DNA of 64,000 nucleotides from Anniella stebbinsi (GCA_029215795.1 JARDYH010000003.1:13901001-13965000), one strand, 5' to 3'. Shown: positions 44,336 to 56,322, counted from the stretch's first letter. Made by a program: numbers and translations. Notes: a model not told the origin generated them from the letters alone.

Positions 44336-44812
44336 ATATACAGATATTTATCACTTGCTGCATATCTCTCTGTCTAACCAAGACAAGCAACCACATCATC
44401 CATGCTGTCTTTCTGCCACAATTTTGTTTGTTCTTACAGATTCCAGATTCATAAGCTGCTGTGTTTGTTTTCTATTAGGAACGGATTCAAACAACTGCCC
44501 CCCTCATCCCCCACTAAAGAAAACAGTAATCTATCAAAGGCTGCGGCCTAGGATGGCCACATGGGCATCACTAAATCAGGGGGTCAAAGAGGAGCCCGAT
44601 GTGCATAAAATTTGTGTATGCTAATCTATATGTATGCAAATACAGATTTAGAAATAATTAGGAGAATTTAAATACCAAACACAGTACATCTCACGATAGT
44701 GTTGGAAACTGTGACCAAGTGATCTGTGAGCTTTGCTCAGTCTGCTGTCCAGGTGCTGCTATGGGCACCTTCAAGGTCCATCTCTTCCTTCTGATGGTTC
44801 TTTATCTTTAAA
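44336..44812. other. Unrecognised stretch
   Basis: Nothing is recognised here. Confidence 0.3.
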
Positions 44813-45138
44813 CTAGGCTTGGACTGGAAGCCCTTCAAACAGGGGATGTCTGTAGAGGTAGTCCTCTGGCAGCCCTTGAAATAGAGAGGTGTCCTCTATA
44901 AAGGAAGTCACATCACCACCATACTTTGGCTGCATTGCAGGCTCAACAAGGACAGGCTTGTGCAACACTGGCCTCTGTAATTGGTAGGCAGCTTCTGGAT
45001 TGCCTGGGCATGGCATGAACTCCAGAACATGACCTTCTTGTCAACAGGGCAGAACATTCCTTCAATTTGAGCCTCACCACAGCTATCCTCAAGGTTAGGG
45101 AAAGAAACATCAGAGACCTGGATTTGGTACACTCCCAC
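44813..45138 (-). pseudogene. Unrecognised coding-like patch, two overlapping frames
   Basis: On the minus strand one frame reads 'FPNLEDSCGEAQIEGMFCPV' and a second, shifted frame continues 'PKYGGDVTSFIEDTSLFQGL' then 'PEDYLYRHPLFEGLPVQA' and stops. The composition looks protein-like, and the switch between frames near 44990 would fit one ancestral reading frame with a single frameshift. There are no introns, which would suit a processed pseudogene, but I see no poly-A tail or target duplication. I do not recognise the protein and give no function. It may be chance. Confidence 0.3.
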
Positions 45139-46062
45139 CCTTGCACCGTCTGTAACGTCCTGAACCTCTCAGGAGCAGAACCTCATAGGGCAGCTTCCTT
45201 CAGGCAACAACAGTCTCGGTGTCATTTTCGTTGGTGTGGGGAAGGCCCCGTCTTGCTCTTTTACCCTCCACGGCCACCCACAATGCTCCTCTCTTTTCTA
45301 TGAAGGCTTTTGAAAGTGGTTGAGTCTTCCAGCAGAATGGAACGCAGACTATCTCTCGGTGCTGATTATCGCACGGAAAGTGCGGACATCCCTGTCAAAA
45401 TGGAAGGTCAAACACTAGGCGTGCCAACTTCGAGAGTGTCCTTTCCAATCAGCCCACAGATCAGCAAACTGCCAAGGCAGAGTTCTGAGCGATCTGTCAG
45501 TGAGGTGTCCATGGGGACAAAACTGTTTCCCATTCACACCGAGCCCTCCCTCCCTCCCTCTACATTCCCACCACGTGAATTCCAACCCAGCTGGATCGCA
45601 CAGTCGGTCGATATCAACAGGCACATGTCCGGGGGCCAAATGCTAGGTCTGCACTAAGGGGAACAACAAATCAACACCCTCCCTGCTCGCTTGCTAACGT
45701 TCGGAGAAAGAAGACAAAGTGAAGATTGCTGGATGTCAAATTAAAAACAGACTAGAGGCCTGCAGCCAAAGATCCGGCTGGATATTTCAAACCAGTATGT
45801 AATTCCTCACCTCTTCCTAGCTTCTGGTCCTGCACATCTCTACCAGTTTCCTGTCCCTTCTCAGACCTTGTTTTAGCCTTCCTTTCTATCCTGACTGCTG
45901 TGGACCACGGCCAACTGTCTTGGCCCTATGTCTCATTTCTGCCCTTAGCTTGCTAACTTTTCAAGCTAGTTCCCTCATTTCCTTGGACTCTGCTTTTTAC
46001 CCCTCCTCTCCCAGGATCTCCTGTCTGTTTTGCCCCTCTTTGGCAAATGAGAAGCTCAAATA
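45139..46062. other. Unrecognised stretch with a 115-codon open frame
   Basis: The plus frame 45310-45657 is serine- and proline-rich and has no domain I recognise; the opposing minus strand is also open for 74 codons. I do not call a gene. Confidence 0.3.
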
Positions 46063-46589
46063 TAGCGCTGGGAGAAAAATTCAACCATTCCATTTTTAGC
46101 ATTTCATAGGGGGGGGGGGGACAAAAACTCAGGCAAAAGGCTGGGAGAGGTGAGAATTTCGTAGAATTTTTCTCCTTGGGGAGGGGACAGGGTTTCCACA
46201 TACCTTTTTAAGGGGTCTTCTTTCTTTCTTTTTATATTTTAAAAACACAGTGGAATTTTCAGGAGCCCAAGAGTTCTTCCTGAGTGCTTATTGGGTAGGG
46301 AGAGGTCACATGGTCTCCAATAGCATTCACTTAGAACTGCTGGGCTCCTGCAAATGCCGGGGAAAGTGGTGTGTGTGTTTTTTCTTTTTTTAAAAAAACT
46401 AAAAAAATAAGAAGCTCACTCAGCGATTGGCTATACTTAAAAAAATGTATATGGAAACACTGTCCCCCTCCCCAAGGAGAAAATTCTCCAAATTTCTCCC
46501 CCTCCCTGTGAAAGAGGCAGAAAAAACAATGCCTCTTTCGCAAGGAGAAAGTTCCTGAAAAAAGGGGGCAGGATTCGGCCCCAGCACTA
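46063..46589. mobile_element. About 527-bp foldback element
   Basis: Left 'tagcgctgggagaaaaattc' and right 'cggccccagcacta' form short inverted ends. The block 'ttctccttggggagggg' with 'gggtttccacatac' on the left (about 46168-46205) is an inverted match of 'gtatatggaaacactgtcc' with 'cctccccaaggagaaaattc' on the right (about 46447-46489). Many 'aatttctcc' motifs occur, as in the hAT-like element at 8600. No clear target duplication. Confidence 0.6.
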
Positions 46590-46649
46590 ATATATATATT
46601 GAAAAGTTGCTTCTGAAGAGGCAATTGGGATTAGAGAAAATGGTGATCA

Positions 46650-46835
46650 GCAAAGGCCACATCTCAATGGAAGAGCATGTTCTTAGCACACAGGAGATCC
46701 CAGGTTCAATCACTGGCATTTCCAATTAAACCAGCTCAAGCAGCAGAACTAGGAAAGTTCTTGAGACTCAGGCAGAGTAGACAATATTGGGCTAGCTGGG
46801 CCAGTGGTTTGACTCATTATAAGGCAGCTTTAGAT
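46650..46835 (+). mobile_element. tRNA-derived SINE
   Basis: 'aaaggccacatctcaatgga' (A-box side), 'gagatcccaggttcaatca' (B-box side) and a 3' end 'actcattataaggcagcttt'. More diverged than the copy at 36581. Confidence 0.8.
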
Positions 46836-46911
46836 ATTCATGCATATCTGGGAGGGCTGGGAGGCTGGATATGGCTCATGGGAGTTGCCCAGCAGGCAAG
46901 TCAACATCTTA

Positions 46912-47530
46912 TTTATTTTATTTTATTTATTAAAACACTTGTATCCCACCCTATATTGCTGGGATCTCAGGGCGGCGTACAGATAAAATCAGGACAACAT
47001 AAACATAAATAATTTGTACAGCTGAAAGCATATTAAATCATTAACAAATTAAAACCAGTAGATTTTTTAAAAAGCAATAAAAACAAAACTACGTGCAGCT
47101 TTTAGACAAATTTAGCCCTCAAAGGCTTTGATAAAAAAAGCCACATTTTAACTTGCCGCTGAAATGAGGCCACCATTGGCACCAGTCGGGCCTCCAAGGG
47201 GAGGGCATTCCACAATCAGGGTGCCACAACAGAGAAAGCCCTCTTCCATGTCCCCCATAATGTATGTCTCACATTGGTTGGACAAAGAGGAGGACTCCTC
47301 CATCAGATCTCAAATCTCGAGCAGGCCCTCAGGTACCGAGGTCTCAAGCCGTTTAGGGCTTTAAATGTCATTGCCAACACCTTGAATTCTGTCCGGAAGC
47401 GTATAGGCAGCCAAATGCAATTCTTTTAAGACAGGTGTTATATGGTCTTTATAGGATGTTCTGGTGAGCAGTCTAGCTGCTGCATTTTGCACTAGCTGCA
47501 ACTTCCGAGTTATCTTCAAGGGCAGCCCCA
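46912..47530 (-). mobile_element. LINE 3' end (CR1/L2-like), degraded coding part
   Basis: The minus strand shows 'LPLKITRKLQLVQNAAARLL' at its 5' side (near 47530), the same RT-thumb motif as at 44200, then stop-ridden sequence and the non-coding end with 'cgccctgagatcccagcaat' and a TTTA/ATTTT tail (46912-46935). It is 5'-truncated and inactive. Confidence 0.8.
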
Positions 47531-48343
47531 CTTCTTTCCCAGGTCTTGCCCCCTCTTCTCTATGATCAGCAGCTGATAGAAGAGAAGAGCTTTGCCCTGC
47601 TCAGCATTGATACAGGCTTTCTTTCCTGGCCCTCAGCAGGGAAAAGCTCTTAACTGATTGGAGATAAGAGTGTTTCCCTGTTGGGGAAAAGGGGCAGGGA
47701 CTGGGGAAGAAACTGCTGAGTGAAATCAGTCCTGCATAGTTCTGAGGCTTCCCAAGCAGAAGTTTGCCCTGCTTACTTGTCAGTGCAGGCAACCCATGTT
47801 CTTTGCATTTTGAGCTGATGGGAAGGGATGGATCACGCCCAATATTTTTCAATGAATCAGTTTTTTAAAAAATCGCTAGTTACCTTTAGTAGCTCATCTG
47901 TCGTCTACTCTCTCTATAAAGACAACATCTAGAAGATGTCAAACCTTCCTTTGAATTAACTCTCCCTCTAATACTGAACTCAGTGCTTCCGTGCCAAGAG
48001 GACTGGAGCCAAAATGGGGCTACCAAGAAATGAAAGAGAGGTATCAGCACGCTTGGGGGAGGTATAGACAAGAACAAACCAGAGGGAGCGAACAATGGAC
48101 ATGATGTATCTTTAGGAAGCAGGTTAGTAGAGTGTCATTTGGAGGGGAGGGGGGTGGAAAATAAGGGTGGAGGGAGAGCAGAATAGCTAGCTTGCTGATC
48201 AGATCAAAACTCGAGCTGGAAAAGACCCCTTGGTCTCCCTCCTACCTATTTTGTTGTAGCTCCCCCTTTGTGTATTTCAAAAATGCATCGATATTCAAAA
48301 CTCATTACTTCATATTTCTGAATCTGGTGGCAGCCTATTCCAA

Positions 48344-48383
<40 letters not shown>

Positions 48384-49003
48384 TTTCAGCAACAGTTCCA
48401 CTTCCCATTTTCTAAAACTGCACAGTGGTCAGACCAGTGAACACAAATAGCTGGTAGACTGCTCAGTTTTACTAACGCCAAATTTACTGTTCTGCAGGGA
48501 ATGCTAACAGGATGCCTTTTGGAATGGAGAGAGCAGAGGAGGGGTAAAATTCAGCGGGTCTGGCATGAGTGCACCCACATCCAAGACAAATATTGAAAGT
48601 TTCCCCTTCTCCCAGATGTTGGGCATTCAGATGTCCCGCCACTCTTGTTACTCAATTAGAAGGTTTAATTAAGGAGACATATTTTCAGTCAACCCAGAAG
48701 TTCCACCCAAACCCTAAAGTGAGGACTGTAAAAGAATTCCATCAATTCAAGCTGCTCAATCACCAGGCCATTGCTTGGTGTTTTCAGTTCAGAACCGTTA
48801 AGAAACCACTGAAAACACAACTAAATAGCATAGTCATTATAGCCACGTCAGCCCTTGAAATTCACTATCCAAACCCTTCAGAATTAAGGATGCGTGTCGA
48901 GAACTATCCTTGTCACTTTCCATTTGATTTCCATGCTTGTCGATTTTGGTTTCCCTCATTACACCGATTCTACTCTTCGGAATCCAGGAAATTGCCTTCT
49001 GCC
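47531..49003. other. Unrecognised stretch with an AAT microsatellite (48345-48384)
   Basis: The AAT run has no LINE 3' motif beside it. The 197-codon plus frame (48569-49162), the longest in the window, crosses a known repeat at its 3' side and is not a gene. Confidence 0.45.
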
Positions 49004-49136
49004 AGCCTTTCCCAACCCGGTAACCTCCCAATGCTCTGGACTACAACTCCCAGCTTTCCTGACCACTGCCCATGCTGGCTGGGGCTGATGGGAACTGAAG
49101 TCCCAACTATCTGGAAGGCACTAGGTTGGGGAAGGC
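49004..49136. repeat. Interspersed repeat, 'actacaactccc' family, nearly complete
   Basis: 'cctttcccaacccggtaacc', 'ggactacaactcccagcttt', 'gcccatgctggctggggctg', 'gatgggaactgaagtcccaa' and 'ggttggggaaggctg': both halves and both edges are present. Confidence 0.75.
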
Positions 49137-49215
49137 TGCCTTATATTGAGTCATTCCCTTGATCCATGTAGCTCAATATTGTCTACATGAGTGTTGGGGG
49201 GAGGCTCTTTCAGGC
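49137..49215 (-). mobile_element. tRNA-derived SINE 3' fragment
   Basis: 'tgccttatattgagtcattc' and 'gctcaatattgtctacatga' are the complement of the SINE 3' end; the previous repeat lies directly beside its end. Confidence 0.6.
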
Positions 49216-49429
49216 CCCCGGTAGGGCCGATCTCAAGTGGGGAGGGGCCACCCCAGTGCTGGGATGTGGCCCCCAATGCGATTGCCCAGACCAACACACA
49301 CACATTCAGCAGCGAAAACCTCTTATCTCCAATCAGTGAGAGAAGCTGTCTGTGGGAGAAGCTGATGTGCCAACTGGGGACCTCACATGGGTTGGAGGTT
49401 CTCCATACCTGGTCTATACTGGGCCTGTT
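49216..49429. other. Unrecognised stretch
   Basis: Nothing is recognised here. Confidence 0.3.
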
Positions 49430-49678
49430 CAGACGACACTTCAGGCTCTGTGGTTAGTGAAACTGTGATACTCTGAGGTTCACACTAACCACAAGCCATG
49501 CTGTCCCATACAACACTTTAAGCCACTGTTAGAGCCGCTAACCCTGCTGCAGACAATCCAACTGTTGTTAGTGAGTGAGCAAGGTTTAGCAAAACACATT
49601 GCACAAGACACCTTAAACCCTGCTGCTTAACCAAAAGCCTTAACCAGCAGGGTTTAAGGTGTCTTCTAAACAAGCCCA
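49430..49678. mobile_element. About 249-bp palindromic element, GGGCCTGTTCAGA family
   Basis: Left 'tgggcctgttcagacgacac' and right 'ggtgtcttctaaacaagccca' are inverted. Subterminal 'ctgtggttagtg' and 'ctaaccctgctg' repeats with an inner dyad ('aaccctgctgctt' and 'aaccagcagggttt') fill the middle. Same end type as the element at 59102. Confidence 0.6.
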
Positions 49679-49682
49679 ATGA

Positions 49683-49805
49683 CAGGCAGTGTCTCCCCAG
49701 GATTTTAGATAGGAGCTTTTCCCAATCCTACCAGAAGATGATGTAGACTGAACCTGGATACCCCTTCATGCAAAGCATGTGCTCTACCACTGTGCCGTGG
49801 CCTTC
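49683..49805 (-). mobile_element. tRNA-derived SINE, minus orientation
   Basis: Minus strand: 'cacagtggtagagcacatg' (A box), 'atccaggttcagtctacat' (B-box side) and a body ending 'cctggggagacactgcc'. Confidence 0.75.
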
Positions 49806-50387
49806 TTCACACCCTCCTTCCTGCCTAAACTGTGGACCCAAGTTTTTCATGGCCACCCTTTCATAAAATCTGAGTTTGTTTAATTCTACCAATGAACCCA
49901 TATAATTGGTGCAGTGCCCCATGGGGTGTGTGTGTGTGTGTGAATAGGAATATGAAGTATTTGGGTTCTGGGGTCTTGGAGTATATAGGCTTTAACCCTC
50001 CTGAAAGATGCTAATGGTTAGGTTCAAGTAGCATCCTTGGGCAGCTGCTAGGACCTCAGTGAGGGCCACTACTGACACCCTCTTGGCGGGGCCCTTTTCT
50101 GGTGTTCTGATGAGTGACGGGGAATGCTGGAGCTGCCATTTAAATTTCCTGCAGTGCTCTGGAATAATATGATGGAGGGAGTGTTCCAGGGCATCATATG
50201 AATTTTAAATAATGGCTCTAAATTGCCTACGGTTTATGAGAGGGTCACTGCTGCCTCAGACCTACCTCCAGGCAAGCCCATCAGAGTCTGCTGAGGAAGA
50301 AGGGGGGCTACGAGAGGATACTTTGCTAAGATTTCCCACCCCCCAAAAAAAATCTTGAATTGGCCATGACAAATGTTTTAGAAGAAG

Positions 50388-50490
50388 GGTAGGTAACCTG
50401 GTACCCTCCAGATGTTTTGGACTCAGCCAATGGTCAGGAATGATGGGAGTTGCAGTCCAAAGCCTCTCAAGGGCACCAGGTTGCTGACTT
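50388..50490. repeat. Interspersed repeat, 'actacaactccc' family
   Basis: 'ggtaacctggtaccctcca', 'gatgggagttgcagtccaaa' and 'gggcaccaggttgctgact' edges; the middle is deleted. Confidence 0.65.
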
Positions 50491-52799
50491 CTATTGTAGA
50501 AAATAACAGAAAAGACAATGGTCATGAAGGAGGTAGTAGGGGACAATGGCCATAGAAGGGGCCAAAGCTAGAAGGGTAACCTGCAGGAGACCAATTACAG
50601 CACATTCTTCATGCTTTTGTCCAATGAAACTGGATGCTAGACTGGTGCAACAGCAATAGCTTAGAGAATGGGTTCAGGCCATGCTGAATAGAGACGGCCA
50701 TTTTACGAAGCGTGTAACTTACTAGCACGTGCACGGGACCATTTGGCAAGATGACTGTTAGTATCGTCCTGCCAAGCTGTGAGGAAAATTAAACCACACT
50801 TTCCAACCTGATCGGGGAATTCCAGGAAAGCAGGAGAAGGGTACAGTTACTATTACTGTTTGCTGGATGGTGCAGAGGGTCCCCTCCACGTCAGAGCAGC
50901 TTCCATGGGCCATAGTAATAATACGGATTTACTTTCATTTATTCAAAGTATTAGTCAAAGCATTTTTATGCTGCTTGTCAGCCAAAAAGGGCTCCCAGGG
51001 TGGCTCATCCCCCACCCCCAAATGTAAGACAATCAGTAATAACACAATCATATGGGGAGGACTTGTGACTGATTCTCATCTGAACAACCCCTTCCTTTCC
51101 AGAAGTAGGCTGCTTACTGGGAAAAATACCCTATGCAGTTGTCTCCACCACCACAGTTGAGTTATACACACATGCACCTCTCAGAACAGGATCATAAAAC
51201 ATGGCAGCAACCCTCACGCCGCTGGTCGCACACGCGAAAAGAGATACACAGCCAGTTGACCAAGTGGTTATATCCACCTCATGGAAAGTTACCAATAGGC
51301 AACCAAGCAAGTTATTATTTACAGATCTGAGCTGCTAATGGAAGTACGGATTTTTCTCTGGGGGACCAGGGAGCAAAGCTTCATGCCTCTTTTAGGTCAG
51401 AAAGGATGGCCATAAGCATGGCGGTGGGGCAGGTGGGCTGCAGCCAACAGTTGCTGGTATTCACCCTGTACAACCTTTGTGTGATTTTCCATAGCAGATC
51501 ACATGGCAAAACCACTGGCCTGAATGTATGCTCTCGAAATGTACCGTCTAGTTCATAAACCACTGAAGCTCCAGCGTATTTGGTTTTAAGCCAGTATAGG
51601 GACTTGCATAATGGCTTCTTTTGTCATGAGGTGGCTTTGACATTCGCCTCACGCTACGGTGGGTCCTATGTGGAAAGCCAGGTCCAGTAATTGGATTGGA
51701 TGCTCACACATACCACATGCATAGAATATAACCCTTTTAAGGAAGTTTTAACCAAATGAAACTGTCCATTTTTTATCGCCTTCTCCACAACCCAGCTACG
51801 TATTTCGAGACACATCAAATATAGTGCTATCAACATCTAGGCTAGATGCTATATATAGCTCTGTGGCTAGGGGTGGAGGAGAAATTCCTTTAGTTCATAT
51901 TTTAATGCAAACTTACCTAATTTTATACTTTCAAACCACTATGCAACATAAAACTCAGTTATCCGTCAGAATTCACACTTCTCTGAATTTTGCAATGGCA
52001 ATTAACAATTGAAAAATATGTACAAAAATGGGTATATTAGAGAAAATAATGTTCAAATGTGCATTATATCAGGAAACCCACTTGCAAAACTTCTGTATGT
52101 TAGGCAAAGAGGCATAAAAATGCATGTATTGGGATGTAAAAATGCTTACAAATGTTCGTGTATAGTTTTAGAGGTCAGAATCTCAAAGTTTAGTATGAAC
52201 CAAACTTAAGAGTGGAGAAATTTGCAAAGTTCAAGATCAATCGAATTTAAGACTGGAAAACTGAGAAACTGAGATTGACAGATTCATCCATCCCAATCTG
52301 TGGCCTAACTTTATAGAAGTCTAACACAATGCTTGTAGAAATGTGTATGAGGACAACTTGTCCATTTCAAGGAACCCTGGAGGCATACCCACCAGTAAGG
52401 GTTGGGCCACGGAGTGTCAGGGTTGGAAGTTAGTAACATTAACACCATCTCCCTGAACTTTGTTTAAAAATGAACTTCAAGGGCTCTTCAAAGGAGAGGT
52501 TATTTTTTAAAAACTCCTGAATCCTGTTCAGATCAAAACCTGAGCTTGAGAAGTCCCTTTGGTTTCCTTTCTACCCAACACTGCCAGCCCCCATCTCCTA
52601 AAGCACTCTCCACACCCTTTACATACCAGCGGAAGTAGCAGCAGCAGACAGGAAGTACGCTTTTGTTTTCCTTCCGTCTCCCTCTCTGTTGCCCTGACAT
52701 GGTGCCGGAGTGGTGGCCTTGGGAAATGCAAGTGCTGAAGACTAGAAACCCCAAGGTCTACCACTTTCAAATTCTCACACGCTGCTCTGCAGTGCACCT
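50491..52799. other. Largely unrecognised stretch
   Basis: About 2.3 kb without a recognised gene or repeat family. 'gattcatccatcccaatctg' near 52280 resembles a hAT-type end without a partner. Short open frames look like chance. Confidence 0.35.
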
Positions 52800-52828
52800 A
52801 TTAGTAGTAGTAGTAGTAGTAGTAGTAT
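52800..52828. repeat. TAG/AGT trinucleotide microsatellite
   Basis: Nine or so TAG units; it lies about 65 bp before the LINE at 52892. Confidence 0.9.
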
Positions 52829-52891
52829 CGGGGAAGGAAGCAGGAAATTGTATTGTTGTGTTTTTAATTTGTGTTTTAATGTATTTGTTTA

Positions 52892-53336
52892 GGTTATCTG
52901 AAAGACCGTATTCTCCCTTATGAGCCTGCCCATGCATTGAGATCTTCAGGGGAATCCCTTCCCCTCAGTCCCACCACCAGCACAGGCACACCTGGTGGGA
53001 ATGCAGGAGAAGGCTTTCTCGGTGGCTGCTCCAGTGCTCTGGAACTCCCTTCCCAGGGAAAGCTAGACTGGCTCCCTCCTTGATGTGTTTTTGGAGGCAG
53101 GCAAAAACTTTCTTATTCTAGCAGGCCTTTGGTGAATAATGTGGACCTCCATTTATGTTTAAGCCTTTAAAATTTAATATGTATTTTAAATGTTGAAATG
53201 TTTTAATATTGAAACCTATTTAATTATATTTTTAACTTTTGTATGTTTCTCTTTATAGCTTTTAACTGTATATGTTTTAATTTTGTAAAGCCGCCTCGAG
53301 GCCCAGCATTGGGCAGAAGGCGGGATATAAATAAAG

Positions 53337-53340
<4 letters not shown>
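52892..53340 (+). mobile_element. LINE 3' end (CR1/L2-like), same family as 43566
   Basis: The plus strand begins 'GYLKDRILPYEPAHALRSSG', matching the minus frame at 43766-44335, then shifts frame; 'ggtggctgctccagtgctct' and 'ggaactcccttcccaggg' still encode the late SVAAP.LWNSLP motif. The 3' end is 'gccgcctcgaggcccagcat' and 'aaggcgggatataaataaag' with an ATA microsatellite (53335-53373). 5'-truncated, frameshifted. Confidence 0.88.
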
Positions 53341-53373
<33 letters not shown>

Positions 53374-53375
<2 letters not shown>

Positions 53376-54853
53376 TTTTAATTATGATTTCATTTTTCAA
53401 AATCTGAATGTTCTTGTTGGCTGCCTTGAGCAACATTTTGGGGCCCAAAAGGTGAGATATAAAATAAATAGATGAATGAATATTATTTCTGCCATAGCAG
53501 ATACAGCCTCTGACAATGGGATCATGTACTGGAACTTCAAAAAGTAGCTTGTGCATTTTCCCACTGCATGCTGGAAATTGTGGGCTGAATTATGATAATG
53601 TAATGCTTGCAGGAGCTGGATTTTCTACCTTGTACCTGGGACTTGATGGCCTCCTCTTTACTTTCGGTGTTACGATTCCAACCATCTGTGCTGTCAGCAC
53701 ATGGCACAGCAAGACAGAAGCGCTTGGTTGGAGGATGAACACACACACACACACACACCACACACACACACGTATTTTGAATGCGGAATGGAAAAGATCT
53801 AGCGCGGAGCTGTAGCTTTGTGAAGATGCTACAGAAGTACAGACAAATCACAGTGTGTGGCGTTGGGCAAGAAATTAAGCCTTGTGGAAAACTCAGCTTT
53901 CATTTAAATAATGAAACAAATCTAGCACACTCTTGGTCTTTGTGGGCAACACATGCTGTAAACTCAGAAGGGGTGGTGGAATAAGATTCCAAACAACTGA
54001 GATGGCGCTTTCTGAGTATGTTCCATAGTTGTGTGCCCTTCCCACCGATCAATAAACTAGGATACAATATGTACAATAGCAAACACTGTAAAAATAATAG
54101 AAATATTGCTAACCTTATTGATTTACAGGGTTTGCAAAACTCGTTTTTTTTCTGGCGTCAAATCTGATGCCTGGGTGCAAAATGATTATTATTATTTAAA
54201 GCAGAGTGGTTAAAGCCCTGATTCAGGGGGAAATAATGATTGGCCTGTGAAAAGAAAACAAATTATATGGGAATGTAACGGCAAGGAATTCCCAGGATCT
54301 TTCAAGAAATTACAACCAAGTTCTTCAATCAAAGCGAGCAACCTGTAAACTAGAAAGCTTGCCTGCTATATCAATAAACCAGATGCTGAATTATGTATTT
54401 GAAGAGAACAGTCCTCGGCCTGCAACTCTACATTAGACATGTAAGAATGGCGAAAAGGACAAACAGCCGGATTGTTCAGCACAATCCAAGGACAAAATGA
54501 AGTGGTCACTAAAAATAACCACAACTCCCTTTTCTCTCTCCCTCCTTCTCTCTCTCGGTATCTTAGCGGGCCAAATTATCTTGATTGCTACTTGAGAAGA
54601 CAGCAAGCAGGACCCACATTAGAAGGTCAGAAAGCAATTCTAACATGTCCAGAAAGCTCTATGGCATGGAGGTATGCATTACTGTAATTGTACAGATTAG
54701 GATGAAAAGTGCCTGAAGCGATGGTCAACCTACATTCACAAAAACGAGGTGTAAAAATGGACAACCAGAAAATGCACTGCAGACTTGGTGAAGATGTTAC
54801 ATGGTGAAGGGATCTGGGATGGGTCATAGGATCATACAATCTTTCACAACTTG
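53374..54853. other. Unrecognised stretch with an AC microsatellite (53740-53772)
   Basis: An AC run with one interruption lies at 53740-53772. CT run near 54530-54555. No gene is recognised. Confidence 0.4.
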
Positions 54854-55379
54854 TGTCGTGTTTCCCAAAACCTCCCGCCTTATTGGGAGACAATAAAGAG
54901 GTCTGTCATGTAATCCACAAAGCTTTAGTCAGGCAATAAACATCTCTTCCCACCTGAAGAGAAGTCTAACTTCTAGGAACTTTCCTCTAGGCAAAACTAG
55001 GCAAACTAAGCAAGACAAATGTCCTTTCAAGAAAAAGGGAAAGCCTTTCCCCAGAAAGCTTTAACTTCAAGGAGTTAAGAAGACTTTGGCGAGAAGCTAG
55101 CCGGGCTGACCTTCTCTCGCCTTCCTTTAGCTCCGCCCGTTTAAGTCTGCGCGGATTCTAGGATCAGTTAGACTTGAAGTGCCCTCCCCTTCTGAAGAAG
55201 AATGGTTTCCCACAGACGGTATGTTGTTAACGTTTTCAGTGATAAGGTCTGGCGAAGGTTCACCTTCAGCTGGTGAAGAGCCCATGAGAATCACCTCTCC
55301 CACGTCGCGTGTAGGCTAGCACGTTTCTGGCGCCAGAAATTCCTTCCCCCAGCCTAAGGGGAAAGGTCTGCTCACGACA
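54854..55379 (-). mobile_element. Solo LTR candidate (Gypsy-like), minus orientation
   Basis: Termini TGTCGTG and CACGACA are a perfect 7-bp inverted pair. On the minus strand the 3' third contains 'cttctcttcaggtgggaaga' and 'ctaaagctttgtggattac' and 'acctctttattgtc', which parallel the LTR at 23435-23989. Flanking 'acttg' and 'ctttg' match at only 3 of 5 positions. No internal viral genes adjoin. Confidence 0.7.
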
Positions 55380-56224
55380 CTTTGTTCTTAAACCCACCCT
55401 CAAGCCACACTGCCTACAAGGGGCAGAACCCAATGGCTAGACTACACATTTATACTAATTGCAAACTCATTCTCCAAGTGTGCATCTTTATGTAGCAAAA
55501 CAGCACCATCCACAAAAAAAGGAGGTTATCAGCAAGTTTGGGGGGACCCCCGTGTTTGCAGACGTAAATGCAAACTTTGAGGGGGGGATCCTCAACAGAG
55601 CCCAGTGAGGACTGAATATGCTCAGTGGGCATGGAATGCTAATCTATTTTTGCATAATGGAGGTGGGGAATGGAAAACCAGATATGATTTTTTTTTCCAG
55701 TTTGTTCTTGATCAGAATTTGCTCAATTTGCACCACCCAAACCAAACACGTATTCGGACACAATCTGCGGTCGAAGTCCAAACATTTCTGAACTTGCAAT
55801 GTGGTTTTCAGTCTCCCCCCCAACAACAACAACAACAACAAAATGTGTATGTCAGCATTTGGAAAATGAAGGAATGCGCAGGAAAAACTCGCTTTACTCA
55901 ATGGGAGCAGAATGTGTACATTTCAAAAAGGCACACAACTGACACATATATTTGGGGAAAATACACACAAATGTTCGTGTGAAAAGGAACAAGATTGCAA
56001 TCTGAGACACACCCAAGACAAAGCCAGCTTCAAGGGGGAAGTTGGAGATCTTGGACGAGCTTGGGTTTTGCTTATGCACACGTCCAGAGTGGCAGTGGAA
56101 TGGAACATCCTCGAAGAGGGCATGGCTGGCAGGCATGTGGAACAGGAGCACTCCATGCTGCAACATGTTGCAGGTCCCACGTCATTTCTGTAGATATCAA
56201 AAGTGGGAAACACCTTTCACAATA
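55380..56224. other. Unrecognised stretch with opposing open frames
   Basis: A short CAA run lies at 55825-55843. Several open frames overlap on both strands around 55900-56250, without any domain. Confidence 0.35.
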
Positions 56225-56322
56225 CAGTGCCTCCATGCGTATGCAACATGGCTGATCTAATGGGAATCCTAATCCAAAACATTTGGGAGAGGTGTGTGCC
56301 AGGTTGGGAAAGCCTGCTTTAA
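56225..56322. repeat. Interspersed repeat, 'actacaactccc' family, degraded
   Basis: 'ctaatgggaatcctaatcc' and 'gtgccaggttgggaaagcct' mark the second half of the family. Confidence 0.45.

Noticed and set aside
45310..45657. 115-codon serine/proline-rich plus frame
   Set aside because: No domain; the other strand is open over the same bases, as expected of GC-richer non-coding DNA.
48569..49162. Longest open frame in the window, 197 codons on the plus strand
   Set aside because: Its C-terminal part is translated from an interspersed repeat (49004-49136) and a SINE end; no domain in the rest.
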